DNA of 43,583 bases. It comes from Clostridium thermobutyricum (lineage in GTDB: Bacteria; Bacillota; Clostridia; Ch29). Shown here piece by piece: positions 26,156 to 34,873 of this stretch. A program made the position numbers and the translations under genes. The DNA is taken from assembly GCA_016842005.1 (NCBI GenBank), contig JAENYD010000019.1, positions 1-43,583 on the forward strand. The letters are read 5' to 3'. Under the pieces are notes generated by a model, which was given only the letters and a program-made list of their open reading frames with translations, ran no database searches and was not told the origin of the DNA. Each line of letters opens with the position of its first letter. Within the stretch, counting starts at the first letter, position 1.

Positions 26156-27046
26156 CTATTCAGCCTCCGGCACGCAGATCTGCTGTCCTATCTGAAGGCT
26201 GTCGGGGTCCATATCAGGGTTATAGTCTATTAGGGCCTCCACTGTGGTATTGTATTGCTGAGCGATGGAATAAAAGGTGTCTCCTGTTTTGATGGTATAG
26301 GAGAAGGTCCCTTCGGGGCATTCGGATGGAGCCGGAGCTGTCGGTATGCAAATCTGCTGTCCTACCCGCAGGTTGTTGGGATTCACACCCGGGTTGGCCT
26401 GGATCAGGGCCTCCACCGTGGTGTTGTATTCCCGGGCAATGGCATAGAAGGTGTCGCCGGTCTGGATGCTATAAGCCTCGGTCCCCTCAGGGCATTCCGC
26501 CGGGGGTAAAGGAGCAGGTATGCAAATCTGCTGCCCTATCAGCAGTCTTTCAGGGTCAATCCCGGGATTCGCTTCCACCAGGGCATCATAGGGGACGTTA
26601 AACCTCCGTGCAATGGCGTAAAGAGTGTCTCCCGCTACAACAGTATAAGGTGTTGTCCCTTCGGGGCATGTTACCGGCGGTACTGCCAGGGGTATACAGA
26701 TGACCTGACCCACGAACAGACGGCGGGGGTCTATCTGCGGATTTGCCTCTATCAGGTCATCCAGCGATATATTGTAGGACCGGGCAATGGAATACAGCGT
26801 ATCGCCGGCCTTTATGGTGTAGTAATTACCTTCGGGGCATGCAGGGAAAATGGGTTGCCGCGGTATGCATATCTGTTGTCCTATCTGCAGGGAATTCGGG
26901 TTAACAAGGGGATTGGCGGAAATAATCGCTGCAACAGTGGTATTAAACTGCTGGGCGAGCCTGTAGAAGTTGTCACCGGCTCTGATTGTATACGGTCTTG
27001 TTCCCGGTGGGCACTGCCGGTAGAAATAATAGTAGGGATAAAACAT
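26156..27046 (-). CDS. Five-LysM protein, probably spore-coat associated
   Basis: A 296-residue protein made of five LysM domains of about 55 residues, each of the form YTIxxGDTFYxIAxxYNTTVEALIxANPxxxPxxLxxGQxICIP, joined by Pro-rich linkers containing CPEG. LysM binds GlcNAc-containing glycan such as peptidoglycan or cortex. There is no signal peptide; the N-terminus is Tyr-rich (MFYPYYYFYRQ), as in proteins made in the mother cell and laid on the spore. GAGGTGAT precedes the ATG. A sigma-K-like promoter about 135 bp upstream agrees with this. The only gene on the minus strand in the window. Confidence 0.88.
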   Translation of the reverse strand: MFYPYYYFYRQCPPGTRPYTIRAGDNFYRLAQQFNTTVAAIISANPLVNPNSLQIGQQICIPRQPIFPACPEGNYYTIKAGDTLYSIARSYNISLDDLIEANPQIDPRRLFVGQVICIPLAVPPVTCPEGTTPYTVVAGDTLYAIARRFNVPYDALVEANPGIDPERLLIGQQICIPAPLPPAECPEGTEAYSIQTGDTFYAIAREYNTTVEALIQANPGVNPNNLRVGQQICIPTAPAPSECPEGTFSYTIKTGDTFYSIAQQYNTTVEALIDYNPDMDPDSLQIGQQICVPEAE

Positions 27047-27182
27047 TAAAGTATCACCTCGCTTAACAATGGATATAATAATATGCTGCTTTCTCAGGGT
27101 GTTTGATAAAATTGTTTTTTCAAACCCGGTTGAGAAAGCATTGCTTTGTCTGAAAGATTAAAGGGGTTGATGTTTTCTAGTG

Positions 27183-27210
27183 TATAGTATGACAGTCCCG
27201 GAGATTTGGT
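27183..27210 (-). promoter_or_regulatory. Possible sigma-K-type promoter for the LysM gene
   Basis: On the minus strand an AC (27210-27209), 17 bp, then CATACTATA (27191-27183) fits the published sigma-K pattern AC-N16/17-CATANNNTA. The pattern is loose, so chance is possible. Confidence 0.35.
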
Positions 27211-27326
27211 ACAGAAGGATTAAAGTTTTTTATTTAATCTCTTGTTTGACTCCTCCAAAAAAATTTTTTTCGTTAACAAGAAGGGATTTGATTTTACATG
27301 TCGAATATGGTTATATGGATATAATA

Positions 27327-27337
27327 TGGTCTGACCA
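27327..27337. promoter_or_regulatory. FadR-type operator 1
   Basis: TGGTCTGACCA, a perfect inverted repeat around one base, lies just after a TATAAT (27320-27325). It matches the TGGTCNGACCA type bound by GntR/FadR-family repressors, one of which is encoded at 34874. Confidence 0.7.
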
Positions 27338-27444
27338 TTAATGGGTTTTATAATAATCTTTCTCTTTAAATAAAGTATAGTTCCTAATAATTCATTCCAG
27401 ACTCAGATACCTGCCGTAGACCGGAAATTTTCTGCACTATTATT

Positions 27445-27474
27445 ATGACATGATTGGTCTGACCATAATACTAT
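27445..27474 (+). promoter_or_regulatory. Promoter with embedded FadR-type operator 2
   Basis: ATGACA (27445-27450), 18 bp and TACTAT (27469-27474) form a candidate promoter. A second identical TGGTCTGACCA (27455-27465) fills the spacer, where a bound repressor would block RNA polymerase. Apart from this, the operators and the LysM promoter, I see nothing in 27047-27583 but an A7T7 tract at 27257-27270. Confidence 0.6.
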
Positions 27475-27583
27475 CATAAAAAAAGACTATATTACGTTGT
27501 GAAGGAGGGATGAAGGGGGAGAATTGATTGCTTTACATCTGCACAGATGATCGGACAGAACAAATTTACAAGGGGGTTAGTTA

Positions 27584-28765
27584 ATGAGAAACAGAAAAAT
27601 TATCGCATTACTGGTTCTTATGTCAATGACGGTCTTCCTATTTGCAGGCTGTAGCTCAGACAAGGGCGCTGATACAGGGGATACACAAGTGTTGAGAATA
27701 GCGCACCTTGCTCCATTGACAGGTGGAGCCGCATCTTACGGTTTCTATATGATACAGGCTGCTTCCATGGCGGTTGAAGAGATTAATGCCGCGGGCGGAA
27801 TAGTGGGTCCCAACGGAGAAAAGATCATGATTGAATACACAGAAGTTGATGAAACCTCCAACTCGGCCGGTGCTATTGATGCTACTAAAAAAGCCATATC
27901 CCTGGAACCCCATGTAATCCTGGGTCCCAATCGCAGCGGTGGCGTTCTGGCTGCTGAAAAGCTCTGGAAGGAAGCCAAAATCCCTGCCATTACAGATGCT
28001 ACAAGCGCCCTGACAACTCAACAGGGAAATCCGTATACATTCAGGATGCAGATTTCATCGGAATACTGGATTCCATTACTTGTTAGGACAGCAGTTGAAA
28101 AATATAACGTAAAGAAGCCGGCTGTAATCTATGGATTGAATGACTACTCAAAGGCAAACTGGGCTGCTACCGAGCCTTCGATGACCAAGTATGGTTTGGA
28201 GCCGGTTACGGTTCAGACTTTCAACGATGGTGACCAGGACTTCTCGGCTCAGCTGCTGGAGATCAAAAATAGCGGGGCGGATGCCATATTCATATATGGT
28301 TATACTCCTGAGGTGGGTAAAATCACACGCCAGCGTTCAGAACTGGGGATGGCCGACATCCCGGTATTCAGTGAGAGGGCTGCCAGCGTTCCATCAGTTA
28401 TTGAACTGGCCGGTGAAGAGAATTACGAAGGTATGGTTACAACTACCACCCTTTGTACCGGTGACCCTGATGAAAGTGTTCAGGCATTCCTGAAGAAATA
28501 CAATGACAAGTATGATGATATTATTTCAGCAACTCATATCAACCACTATGACAGTGTTTACATTGTTAAAAGCATAGTTGAAAAAGTAGGACTGGACCGG
28601 GAAAAAATCAGGGAAGAGCTTTCCAAACTGGACGGTTACAAAGGTGCTGTTGGAACTTATACAGCAGACAAAGAAGGAAACCTGGTACATCACATGTTTA
28701 CACAGGTTTACGAAGACGGACAATGGAAACTCCTGCTGAAAGAAGAATATCCGGTGGATAAATAA
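27584..28765 (+). CDS. livJ: Branched-chain-amino-acid-type ABC transporter substrate-binding lipoprotein
   Basis: A 393-residue binding protein of the Liv/Leu periplasmic-binding type. The signal peptide ends in the lipobox LFAGC (Cys23), so it is anchored outside the membrane. RIAHLAPLTGGAASYGFYM opens the first lobe and the Ser/Thr-rich pocket segment GPNRSGG is near residue 115. The family binds Leu/Ile/Val but also amides, urea, aromatic and other organic acids. Its place ahead of hydroxy-acid enzymes points to an organic acid. AAGGGGG precedes ATG 27584. First gene of the island, behind two regulator sites. Confidence 0.9.
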   Translation: MRNRKIIALLVLMSMTVFLFAGCSSDKGADTGDTQVLRIAHLAPLTGGAASYGFYMIQAASMAVEEINAAGGIVGPNGEKIMIEYTEVDETSNSAGAIDATKKAISLEPHVILGPNRSGGVLAAEKLWKEAKIPAITDATSALTTQQGNPYTFRMQISSEYWIPLLVRTAVEKYNVKKPAVIYGLNDYSKANWAATEPSMTKYGLEPVTVQTFNDGDQDFSAQLLEIKNSGADAIFIYGYTPEVGKITRQRSELGMADIPVFSERAASVPSVIELAGEENYEGMVTTTTLCTGDPDESVQAFLKKYNDKYDDIISATHINHYDSVYIVKSIVEKVGLDREKIREELSKLDGYKGAVGTYTADKEGNLVHHMFTQVYEDGQWKLLLKEEYPVDK

Positions 28766-28780
28766 ACAGATGACTGAACA

Positions 28781-28803
28781 GGGGAGGATTTCATCTCCTC
28801 CCC
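28781..28803 (+). terminator. Hairpin between binding protein and permease genes
   Basis: GGGGAGGA (28781-28788) pairs with TCCTCCCC (28796-28803), followed by TTATT. Such attenuating or RNA-stabilising hairpins commonly keep the binding protein in excess over the membrane subunits. Confidence 0.55.
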
Positions 28804-28830
28804 TTATTCATAACAAAAGGGGTGAATCGG

Positions 28831-29718
28831 GTGTCACTTGTAACATTAATCCAGTTAATCATACAGGGGCTAAACATGGGTCTGATATATGCGCTGGCAG
28901 CTCTGGGTATTTCCCTGATCTGGAATGCATCCGGCCTGTTCAACTTTTCGCAGGGGGATTTGCTGACAATAGGCGGTTATATAATGCTGACTGTCTTTTC
29001 ATACTGGGCTCTGCCCTATCCTCTGGCCTTCGCAGTAACAGTGGTGGTGCTGGGGATTTTAGGCTATTTGCTGAGTAAAGGCTATTTTTATCCGATGTTC
29101 AATCAGAATTTTCACCCGCAAATCATATTGATAGGTACCGTGGCATTATCGGTTTTTATAAGAAACGGCGTACTCTTGGTCTGGGGACCCCATGCACAGT
29201 GTTATACCAACCCCTTCGGAAGTAAACCTATAGAAATTTTAGGCCTTAATATAATGCCCCATTATATATGGAACATTGTAATAGTTGCCGCTTTAGTCGC
29301 AGCGCTGCAGGTATTTCTGAGGAGAACAGTAATCGGTATAGCTATGAGGGCGGTTGCGCAGAAACCTGTAGCTGCATCTTTGATGGGAGTAAAGGTGGAA
29401 CAGATGATATCAATGACTTTCCTCCTGGCCACCGGTTTGGCAGCTATTTCCGGGATATTGATTGCTCCGATAATACCTCTGATTCCGGAGATGGGAGGCC
29501 TTATTGCCATTAAAGCTTTTGCAGCGGTATTGATAGGCGGACTGGGCAGTTTTGCAGGTGCCCTGGCTGGAGGGGCGATTGTGGGAATTATTGAGGTGCT
29601 CTTTGCTACCCTGGTAGTATCGACATATAAAGATGTATTTATCTTTATTGTTCTGATCGTGTTTCTTTTAGTTCGCCCCGGAGGCATCTTCAAAGCTGAC
29701 ATTTCAGAAAAGGTATAG
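28831..29718 (+). CDS. livH: ABC transporter permease, LivH type
   Basis: A 295-residue inner-membrane subunit with about eight hydrophobic segments. The family motif GLIYALAALGISLIWNASGLFNFSQGD (residues 17 onward; core FNFSQGD) and the late GGLGSFAGALAGGAIVGIIE are clear. It pairs with the LivM-type permease to form the channel. GTG 28831 is preferred since AAGGGGTGA lies just ahead of it; a GTG nine bases earlier would leave no room for the ribosome site. Confidence 0.92.
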   Translation: MSLVTLIQLIIQGLNMGLIYALAALGISLIWNASGLFNFSQGDLLTIGGYIMLTVFSYWALPYPLAFAVTVVVLGILGYLLSKGYFYPMFNQNFHPQIILIGTVALSVFIRNGVLLVWGPHAQCYTNPFGSKPIEILGLNIMPHYIWNIVIVAALVAALQVFLRRTVIGIAMRAVAQKPVAASLMGVKVEQMISMTFLLATGLAAISGILIAPIIPLIPEMGGLIAIKAFAAVLIGGLGSFAGALAGGAIVGIIEVLFATLVVSTYKDVFIFIVLIVFLLVRPGGIFKADISEKV

Positions 29719-29729
29719 GGGGGATAAAG

Positions 29730-30683
29730 GTGCAAAAAATGCTTGGGCTTCTAAAGAATAATATACTGCTTATTATTGTGCTGGCCTTGGTTCTGGTTCC
29801 CCTTTTAGGAGTGCCATCATACCAGTTCTACATTATCGAGAGGGGATTGCAGAATGCGATAATTGTCATCAGTCTTGTAATACTGCTGGGGTATACGGGT
29901 TTGCTGTCACTGGGTCATGCAGGGCTTCTTGCAGTGGGAGCATACACTTATGGCCTTCTGGTAGTTTCTGCGGGGGTCAGTCCGTGGCTGGCAATAATTG
30001 CTGCCCCTGTACTGACAGCTATTATGGGGGCCTTGCTGGGAATCCCGTCCTTCAAATTAACGGGGCCATTCCTTGTTGTTACAACCATTGCATTCGGAGA
30101 GATAGCCAGGATACTGATTTTGAACTGGGATACCTTTACCGGAGGGCCTTATGGGTTGAACGGAATTGATGCATTGATCCCCAATTCAAAAGGGATGTAT
30201 TTCTTTATGCTGGCCCTGGTCTACTGTGTGGCAGTTGCAACGCAAAGGCTGAGCAAGTCCAGAATCGGGCTGGCCTTTAAAGCCATAAAAGAAGATGAGA
30301 TTGCTGCCGAGGTTATGGGTGTCAATGTAAGAAGGCACAAGTTGCTTGCCTTTTCCATATCCTCTTTTCTTGCAGGACTGTCAGGAGGACTTTTTGCCAG
30401 TCTTACAGGCTATTTAAATCCGGATTCCTTTACATTTGCCGAGAGTGCCACTTATTTGCTGATGGTGGTTCTGGGCGGGATGTCAAATGTGACCGGCGCT
30501 GTTGCAAGTGCCCTTGCAGTAACAGGACTTCCCGAAGTTCTGAGGTTTATGGCAAGGAGCAGGATGGTTGTTTATTCACTGGTTTTACTGCTGGTTATAA
30601 GATTTTCCGGACGACTCAATGTGGAAACATTTAAAAAAGTATTTGGAAAGAAAAATGAAGCATCGTTGGGCGGGGGTGAATAA
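29730..30683 (+). CDS. livM: ABC transporter permease, LivM type
   Basis: A 317-residue inner-membrane subunit. The family marks GYTGLLSLGHAGLLAVGAYTYG near residue 55 (core SLGHAG) and VVLGGMSNVTGAV near 250 are present, with eight to ten membrane segments. It starts at GTG 29730 after AGGGGGG, 11 bp after the LivH-type gene. It forms the second half of the transport channel. Confidence 0.92.
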   Translation: MQKMLGLLKNNILLIIVLALVLVPLLGVPSYQFYIIERGLQNAIIVISLVILLGYTGLLSLGHAGLLAVGAYTYGLLVVSAGVSPWLAIIAAPVLTAIMGALLGIPSFKLTGPFLVVTTIAFGEIARILILNWDTFTGGPYGLNGIDALIPNSKGMYFFMLALVYCVAVATQRLSKSRIGLAFKAIKEDEIAAEVMGVNVRRHKLLAFSISSFLAGLSGGLFASLTGYLNPDSFTFAESATYLLMVVLGGMSNVTGAVASALAVTGLPEVLRFMARSRMVVYSLVLLLVIRFSGRLNVETFKKVFGKKNEASLGGGE

Positions 30684-30684
30684 T

Positions 30685-31452
30685 ATGGCTTTGCTGCGAA
30701 CAGACCAACTGGTTAAAAGATTCGGGGGACTGACTGCGGTAGACCACCTTGACCTGGAGGTAAGCGAAGGCGAGATATGCGGTCTGATAGGGCCCAACGG
30801 GTCAGGGAAAACGACAGTGCTGAATGTAATAACAGGTATATACAAAGACGATGGAGGCAAGGTGCTCTTTGACGGTAAAGAAATTCAGGGGTTGATGCCT
30901 CATACGGTTTGTGAAATGGGTATAGCCAGGACATTTCAGAATATAAGGATTTTGGGTTCGCAGACGGTTTACGATAACGTGAGGCTGGGACTGCACATCC
31001 AGACAAAGGCTGATTTGTTTAATATTATCTTTAATACCAGGAAGGTAAAGAATGAGAACCAGAGGATAAAAAAGGAGATAGAAGAGGCCCTGGATTTTGT
31101 TGGAATGCTGCAGTATAAGGATGAATTAATAAAGAACCTGCCGTACGGTAAGCAGAAGGTATTGGAAATAGCAAGGGCCATTGTGGCCAGACCCAAGCTG
31201 TTGCTCCTGGACGAGCCTGCAGCAGGATTGAATACGGCGGAAACCGAGAACCTTATGGAGCTTGTAAGGAGCATCAGTCAACGTGGCATATCAATATTGC
31301 TGATAGAACATGAAATGGCTTTTGTAGAAGGCCTGACAGACAAGGTTTATGTGATAAACTACGGCAGAAAAATCGCTGAAGGTACCTTTAACGAGATTAA
31401 GAACGACCCGGGCGTAATAGAAGCATATTTAGGAACGAGGGGGGACGAATAA
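30685..31452 (+). CDS. livG: ABC transporter ATP-binding protein, LivG type
   Basis: A 255-residue ATPase with Walker A GPNGSGKTT near residues 37-45, a Liv-type insertion around NTRKVKNENQR, the signature region LPYGKQKVLEIARA and Walker B LLLLDEPAAGLN. ATG 30685 is chosen, as it follows GGGGGTGA and the LivM stop directly; a start 66 bases upstream would add residues inside the permease gene that do not belong to the family. It powers the importer with LivF. The last base overlaps the next gene. Confidence 0.93.
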   Translation: MALLRTDQLVKRFGGLTAVDHLDLEVSEGEICGLIGPNGSGKTTVLNVITGIYKDDGGKVLFDGKEIQGLMPHTVCEMGIARTFQNIRILGSQTVYDNVRLGLHIQTKADLFNIIFNTRKVKNENQRIKKEIEEALDFVGMLQYKDELIKNLPYGKQKVLEIARAIVARPKLLLLDEPAAGLNTAETENLMELVRSISQRGISILLIEHEMAFVEGLTDKVYVINYGRKIAEGTFNEIKNDPGVIEAYLGTRGDE

Positions 31453-32162
31453 TGCTGGAGATTACCAATCTTGTCGTATCTTATGGTGTTGCCCCTGTTC
31501 TCCATGAAATAAATCTGGAAGTTCCCGAGGGGAAAGTAGTTACACTGTTAGGTGCCAACGGAGCGGGAAAATCTACAACGCTGAAAACAATATCAGGTCT
31601 TCTGACACCTATATCGGGGGACATTACTTTAAACGGTGAGAAAATTTCAGGTTTGAGCCCTGAAAAGATAGTGAGGATGGGGATTTCCCATGTTCCTGAA
31701 GGGAGACAGGTGTTTCCCGGGTTGACTGTTGAAGAAAATCTCAAGATGGGTGCTTACGTTTGCTATAAACCCAAATATGTAAACCAGAGGATTGATATGG
31801 TTTATGAATTATTCCCCAGACTGAGGGAAAGGAAAAAGCAACTGGCGGGCACCATGAGCGGCGGTGAGCAGCAGATGCTGTCAATAGGAAGGGGATTGAT
31901 GAACGAGCCAAAGCTGCTGATGCTGGACGAACCGTCCCTGGGGCTTGCGCCAATAATAATAGACGACATTTTTGCGAAAATCAAAGAGATTAACGCACTG
32001 GGGACTACCATTCTCCTGATCGAACAGAACGCCAACCTTGCTCTTTCGGTAAGTGACTATGCCTATATGCTGTCGGTAGGCAAGATCGTAATGGAAGGCG
32101 AAACCAGTGAGATAAGGGAAAACAAAAATCTTCTTGATGTTTATCTGGGAGGAAGTCATTAA
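31452..32162 (+). CDS. livF: ABC transporter ATP-binding protein, LivF type
   Basis: A 236-residue ATPase: Walker A GANGAGKSTT near 34-43, VPEGRQVFPGLTVEENL typical of LivF, signature MSGGEQQMLSIGRGL, Walker B LLMLDEPSLGLAP. Its start overlaps the LivG stop by one base (TAATG). It completes a five-gene importer. Confidence 0.94.
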   Translation: MLEITNLVVSYGVAPVLHEINLEVPEGKVVTLLGANGAGKSTTLKTISGLLTPISGDITLNGEKISGLSPEKIVRMGISHVPEGRQVFPGLTVEENLKMGAYVCYKPKYVNQRIDMVYELFPRLRERKKQLAGTMSGGEQQMLSIGRGLMNEPKLLMLDEPSLGLAPIIIDDIFAKIKEINALGTTILLIEQNANLALSVSDYAYMLSVGKIVMEGETSEIRENKNLLDVYLGGSH

Positions 32163-32164
32163 AG

Positions 32165-33355
32165 ATGAAAATTCTTGTATGCAATGTGGGCAGTACTTCG
32201 CTCAAATACAGGCTGATAGATATGGGGGGGGAAGAGGCCCTGGCCTGGGGACGGATAGAAAGGGTAGGGTCCCATAACAGCACCTATTGTCACAAAGATG
32301 CGGTGGGTACCGAATTTGAAATGGATGTTCATATACCCGATTATAAAACAGGTATAGGCCTGATGATTAATAACCTTATCAATGATGGCAAAGGTGTTGT
32401 AGGCAGTCTGAAAGAAATATCGGCAGTAGGTTTCAAGGTGGTTCACGCCAGGGGCGTTTCGGGGACACAACTGTTAAATGAAGAAATTTTACAGGCCATG
32501 GAAGATTACAATGGCATAGCCCCTGCCCATAATCCTCCCTATATAAGTGCTATAAAGCAGTTTCGGGAAATAATGCCCGATATACCCCTGGTGGGGTCCT
32601 TCGAGACAGCTTTCCACAGGAGTATTCCGGCCCATGCATATTTATATGGTATCCCGTATGAACTGTATGAAAAATACGGTATAAGGAAATACGGTTTTCA
32701 TGGTGCCTCTCATGAATATGTATCTGCCAGGGTTTGTGAACTGTTAAAGAGAAAAGACCTCCGAATTGTTACATGCCATCTGGGAGGTAGCGGTTCTCTC
32801 TGTGCTGTGAAGAACGGAGTATCAGTTGATACCACCATGGGATTCTCGTTACAGAGCGGCATCCTCAACAACAACAGATGCGGGGATATTGATCCTTTTA
32901 TCCCGATCTATCTCATGGAAGACCTGGGATACAGCCTGGAAGAAGTAAAGCAGTTGCTGACAAAACAAAGCGGGCTTTTAGGTCTCTCGGGAGTAAGCAA
33001 TGATGTAAGGGATATTGAAGAAGCCGCTGAGAAGGGTGACGAGAGAGCCTTGAAATGTATTGATACGTATTGTTATAACATTAAAAAATATATTGGCTCT
33101 TATGCCTCCGCTATGGGAGGGCTGGATGTTATAGCTTTTGCAGGGGGTATCGGAGAAAACGGAGTCAGAATCAGGGAACGGGTCTGCCAGGGGCTGGAAT
33201 TTATGGGGGTTTACCTTGATAGGGAACGCAATAATGTAAGGGGCAGAGAGACCGTAATTTCCACCGATGGTTCACCCGTCAAGGTGATGGTAATTCCAAC
33301 AAACGAAGAAATAATCGTGGCACGGAAAACCAAGAAATATCTGGAGGAATCTTAA
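32165..33355 (+). CDS. Divergent acetate-kinase-family acyl kinase
   Basis: A 396-residue ASKHA-fold kinase colinear with acetate kinase. Kept residues, by Methanosarcina numbering: Asn7, His123 (here 122), His180 (179), His208, Arg241, GGIGEN and the Asn-Glu-Glu near the end. Changed: Arg91 is Lys91, catalytic Asp148 is Glu147 (SFETAFH instead of FDTAFH), the HLGNGSS loop reads HLGGSGS, and the pocket Leu122 and Pro232 equivalents are Ala and Leu. The substrate is therefore probably not acetate. It may make ATP from an acyl phosphate or phosphorylate an organic acid. It starts 3 bp after livF and lies directly before the dehydratase genes, so it belongs to the operon. Confidence 0.85.
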   Translation: MKILVCNVGSTSLKYRLIDMGGEEALAWGRIERVGSHNSTYCHKDAVGTEFEMDVHIPDYKTGIGLMINNLINDGKGVVGSLKEISAVGFKVVHARGVSGTQLLNEEILQAMEDYNGIAPAHNPPYISAIKQFREIMPDIPLVGSFETAFHRSIPAHAYLYGIPYELYEKYGIRKYGFHGASHEYVSARVCELLKRKDLRIVTCHLGGSGSLCAVKNGVSVDTTMGFSLQSGILNNNRCGDIDPFIPIYLMEDLGYSLEEVKQLLTKQSGLLGLSGVSNDVRDIEEAAEKGDERALKCIDTYCYNIKKYIGSYASAMGGLDVIAFAGGIGENGVRIRERVCQGLEFMGVYLDRERNNVRGRETVISTDGSPVKVMVIPTNEEIIVARKTKKYLEES

Positions 33356-33628
33356 ATGGTACTGGTTATTAATAATAGGGATAACGTTGGGATTGCTTTA
33401 GAGGATATATCTTCCGGTATGGAAGTGAAAGCCGGCGGAAAATCAATAATAGCCCTGGACAGCATTATGTTCGGACACAAGCTGGCCCTTACGGATATCC
33501 GAAAAGGTGAGAGTATCATAAAATACGGAGAAGTCATTGGAGTTGCTGTAATGGACATTAAAAAAGGGGCCCATGTTCATGTCCATAATATTGTGGGATT
33601 AAGGGGCAGGGGGGACAGGACCACATGA
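33356..33628 (+). CDS. SAF-domain small subunit of a UxaA/SuyA-type hydro-lyase
   Basis: A 90-residue SAF (antifreeze-like) domain with the HVHVHN motif at about residues 76-81 and a terminal GLRGRGD. In altronate and galactarate dehydratases this domain is fused to the large domain; in (2R)-sulfolactate sulfo-lyase (SuyA) it is a separate subunit, as here. GGAGGA lies 7 nt before ATG 33356. It overlaps the large-subunit gene by four bases (ATGA). Confidence 0.88.
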   Translation: MVLVINNRDNVGIALEDISSGMEVKAGGKSIIALDSIMFGHKLALTDIRKGESIIKYGEVIGVAVMDIKKGAHVHVHNIVGLRGRGDRTT

Positions 33629-34785
33629 AACTAACCGGGTATAGACGCGAGAACGGGAGAGCAGGCATCAGGAATCACATTCTTGTTTTACCTACGGTGG
33701 TATGCGCCAATGAAGTTGCCAGGGCGATAGCGGATAGAATACCGGATGCCGTGTCGGTTAATCATCAGCATGGCTGTGCCCAGTTGGGACCTGACGGCGA
33801 CCGGACCAGGGATACTCTGGTCGGGTTTGGCTCTAACCCGAATGTAGGCGGTGTTATAGTAGTAGGATTAGGATGTGAGACAGTCCTTGCACCTCCGGTG
33901 GCGGAGGAAATAAGAAGAAGGACCGGAAAACCGGTAGAATATCTTGTTATTCAGGAAATGGGAGGAACCGACGAAACCATAGAAGCAGGCATTGGATACG
34001 GAATGGCCATCTATAAAAAAATATCCGCATGCAGCAGAGAGGAGATTGGGTTTGATGAACTTATTATAGCTCTGGAATGCGGTGGTTCGGATGTTACATC
34101 AGGTATTGCGGCAAATCCTGCGGTAGGGGCAGTCAGCGATATGCTGGTAGAAAAAGGTGCAACAGTTATTCTATCCGAGACTTCAGAACTAATTGGCGCA
34201 GAGCATATCATAGCAGCCAGAGCCATTAACGATACCGTAAAGAACAAGCTGCTGGCCGCGGTACGACGAATGGAAGAAAAAGCTCTTGAGATGGGGGTTT
34301 CAATGACAGGAGCCAATCCTTCTCCGGGGAATATAGAAGGCGGTCTATCCACTATAGAAGAGAAATCACTGGGATGTGTATATAAAGGCGGTACATCCCC
34401 GGTCATGGAAGTTATTGAATATGCCCGCACACCTGCACAAAAAGGCCTTGTTATCATGGATACACCCGGTCATGATATAGAATCGATAACCGGCATGGCA
34501 GCAGGAGGTGCCCAGCTCTGCCTTTTTACGACAGGAAGAGGAACACCCATGGGGTCGCCTGTTATGCCGGTGATAAAGATATGTGGCAACCCTAGTACAT
34601 TCAAAAAAATGGAAAGCAACCTGGATATAAATGTTGGAACCATAATGAAACATGAAGAGACAATAGATGAAGCTGCTGGTAGGATTCTCCAAGAAATTGT
34701 CGAAGTAATAAACGGAAAAATAACCAAAGCAGAATTGAGGAAGATGTTTGGTTTTGCCATTAATAGGATTGGACCGACAATGTAA
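33625..34785 (+). CDS. UxaA/SuyB-type hydro-lyase large subunit
   Basis: A 386-residue catalytic subunit of the altronate/galactarate dehydratase and sulfolactate sulfo-lyase family, iron-dependent in characterised members. Motifs: GYRRENGRAGIRNHILVLPT at the start, NHQHGCAQLGPD near residue 45, GLGCET near 89, ECGGSD near 149 and CGNPSTF near 320, with conserved Cys residues that can bind iron. The reaction removes water (or sulfite) from the beta position of a 2-hydroxy acid. Sequence alone does not separate sugar-acid dehydratase from sulfo-lyase. Translation is coupled to the SAF subunit. Confidence 0.88.
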   Translation: MKLTGYRRENGRAGIRNHILVLPTVVCANEVARAIADRIPDAVSVNHQHGCAQLGPDGDRTRDTLVGFGSNPNVGGVIVVGLGCETVLAPPVAEEIRRRTGKPVEYLVIQEMGGTDETIEAGIGYGMAIYKKISACSREEIGFDELIIALECGGSDVTSGIAANPAVGAVSDMLVEKGATVILSETSELIGAEHIIAARAINDTVKNKLLAAVRRMEEKALEMGVSMTGANPSPGNIEGGLSTIEEKSLGCVYKGGTSPVMEVIEYARTPAQKGLVIMDTPGHDIESITGMAAGGAQLCLFTTGRGTPMGSPVMPVIKICGNPSTFKKMESNLDINVGTIMKHEETIDEAAGRILQEIVEVINGKITKAELRKMFGFAINRIGPTM

Positions 34786-34823
34786 TACATGAATACATGT
34801 ATATGTCTATGGTCTGACAACCA
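34785..34823 (+). promoter_or_regulatory. Inverted repeat and degenerate FadR-type operator before the regulator gene
   Basis: ATACATG-AATA-CATGTAT (34785-34802) is a perfect 7-bp inverted repeat right after the dehydratase stop. Then TGGTCTGACAACCA (34810-34823) carries the same half-site as the two operators before the transporter. Self-regulation of the GntR gene is likely. Confidence 0.5.
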
Positions 34824-34873
34824 TACATCCAAACAAACTGCTAAATATGATAGTAATTGTGGAGGGATAGCTA

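Noticed and set aside
27257-27270. A7T7 tract with flanking CTTGTT/AACAAG as a terminator
   Set aside because: The stem is mostly A-T with a weak base and no gene ends there; an intrinsic bend is as likely.
27584-32162. Plain leucine/isoleucine/valine uptake system
   Set aside because: Not excluded biochemically, but cotranscription with hydroxy-acid enzymes and a shared regulator make an organic acid more likely, so the call is kept at the family level.
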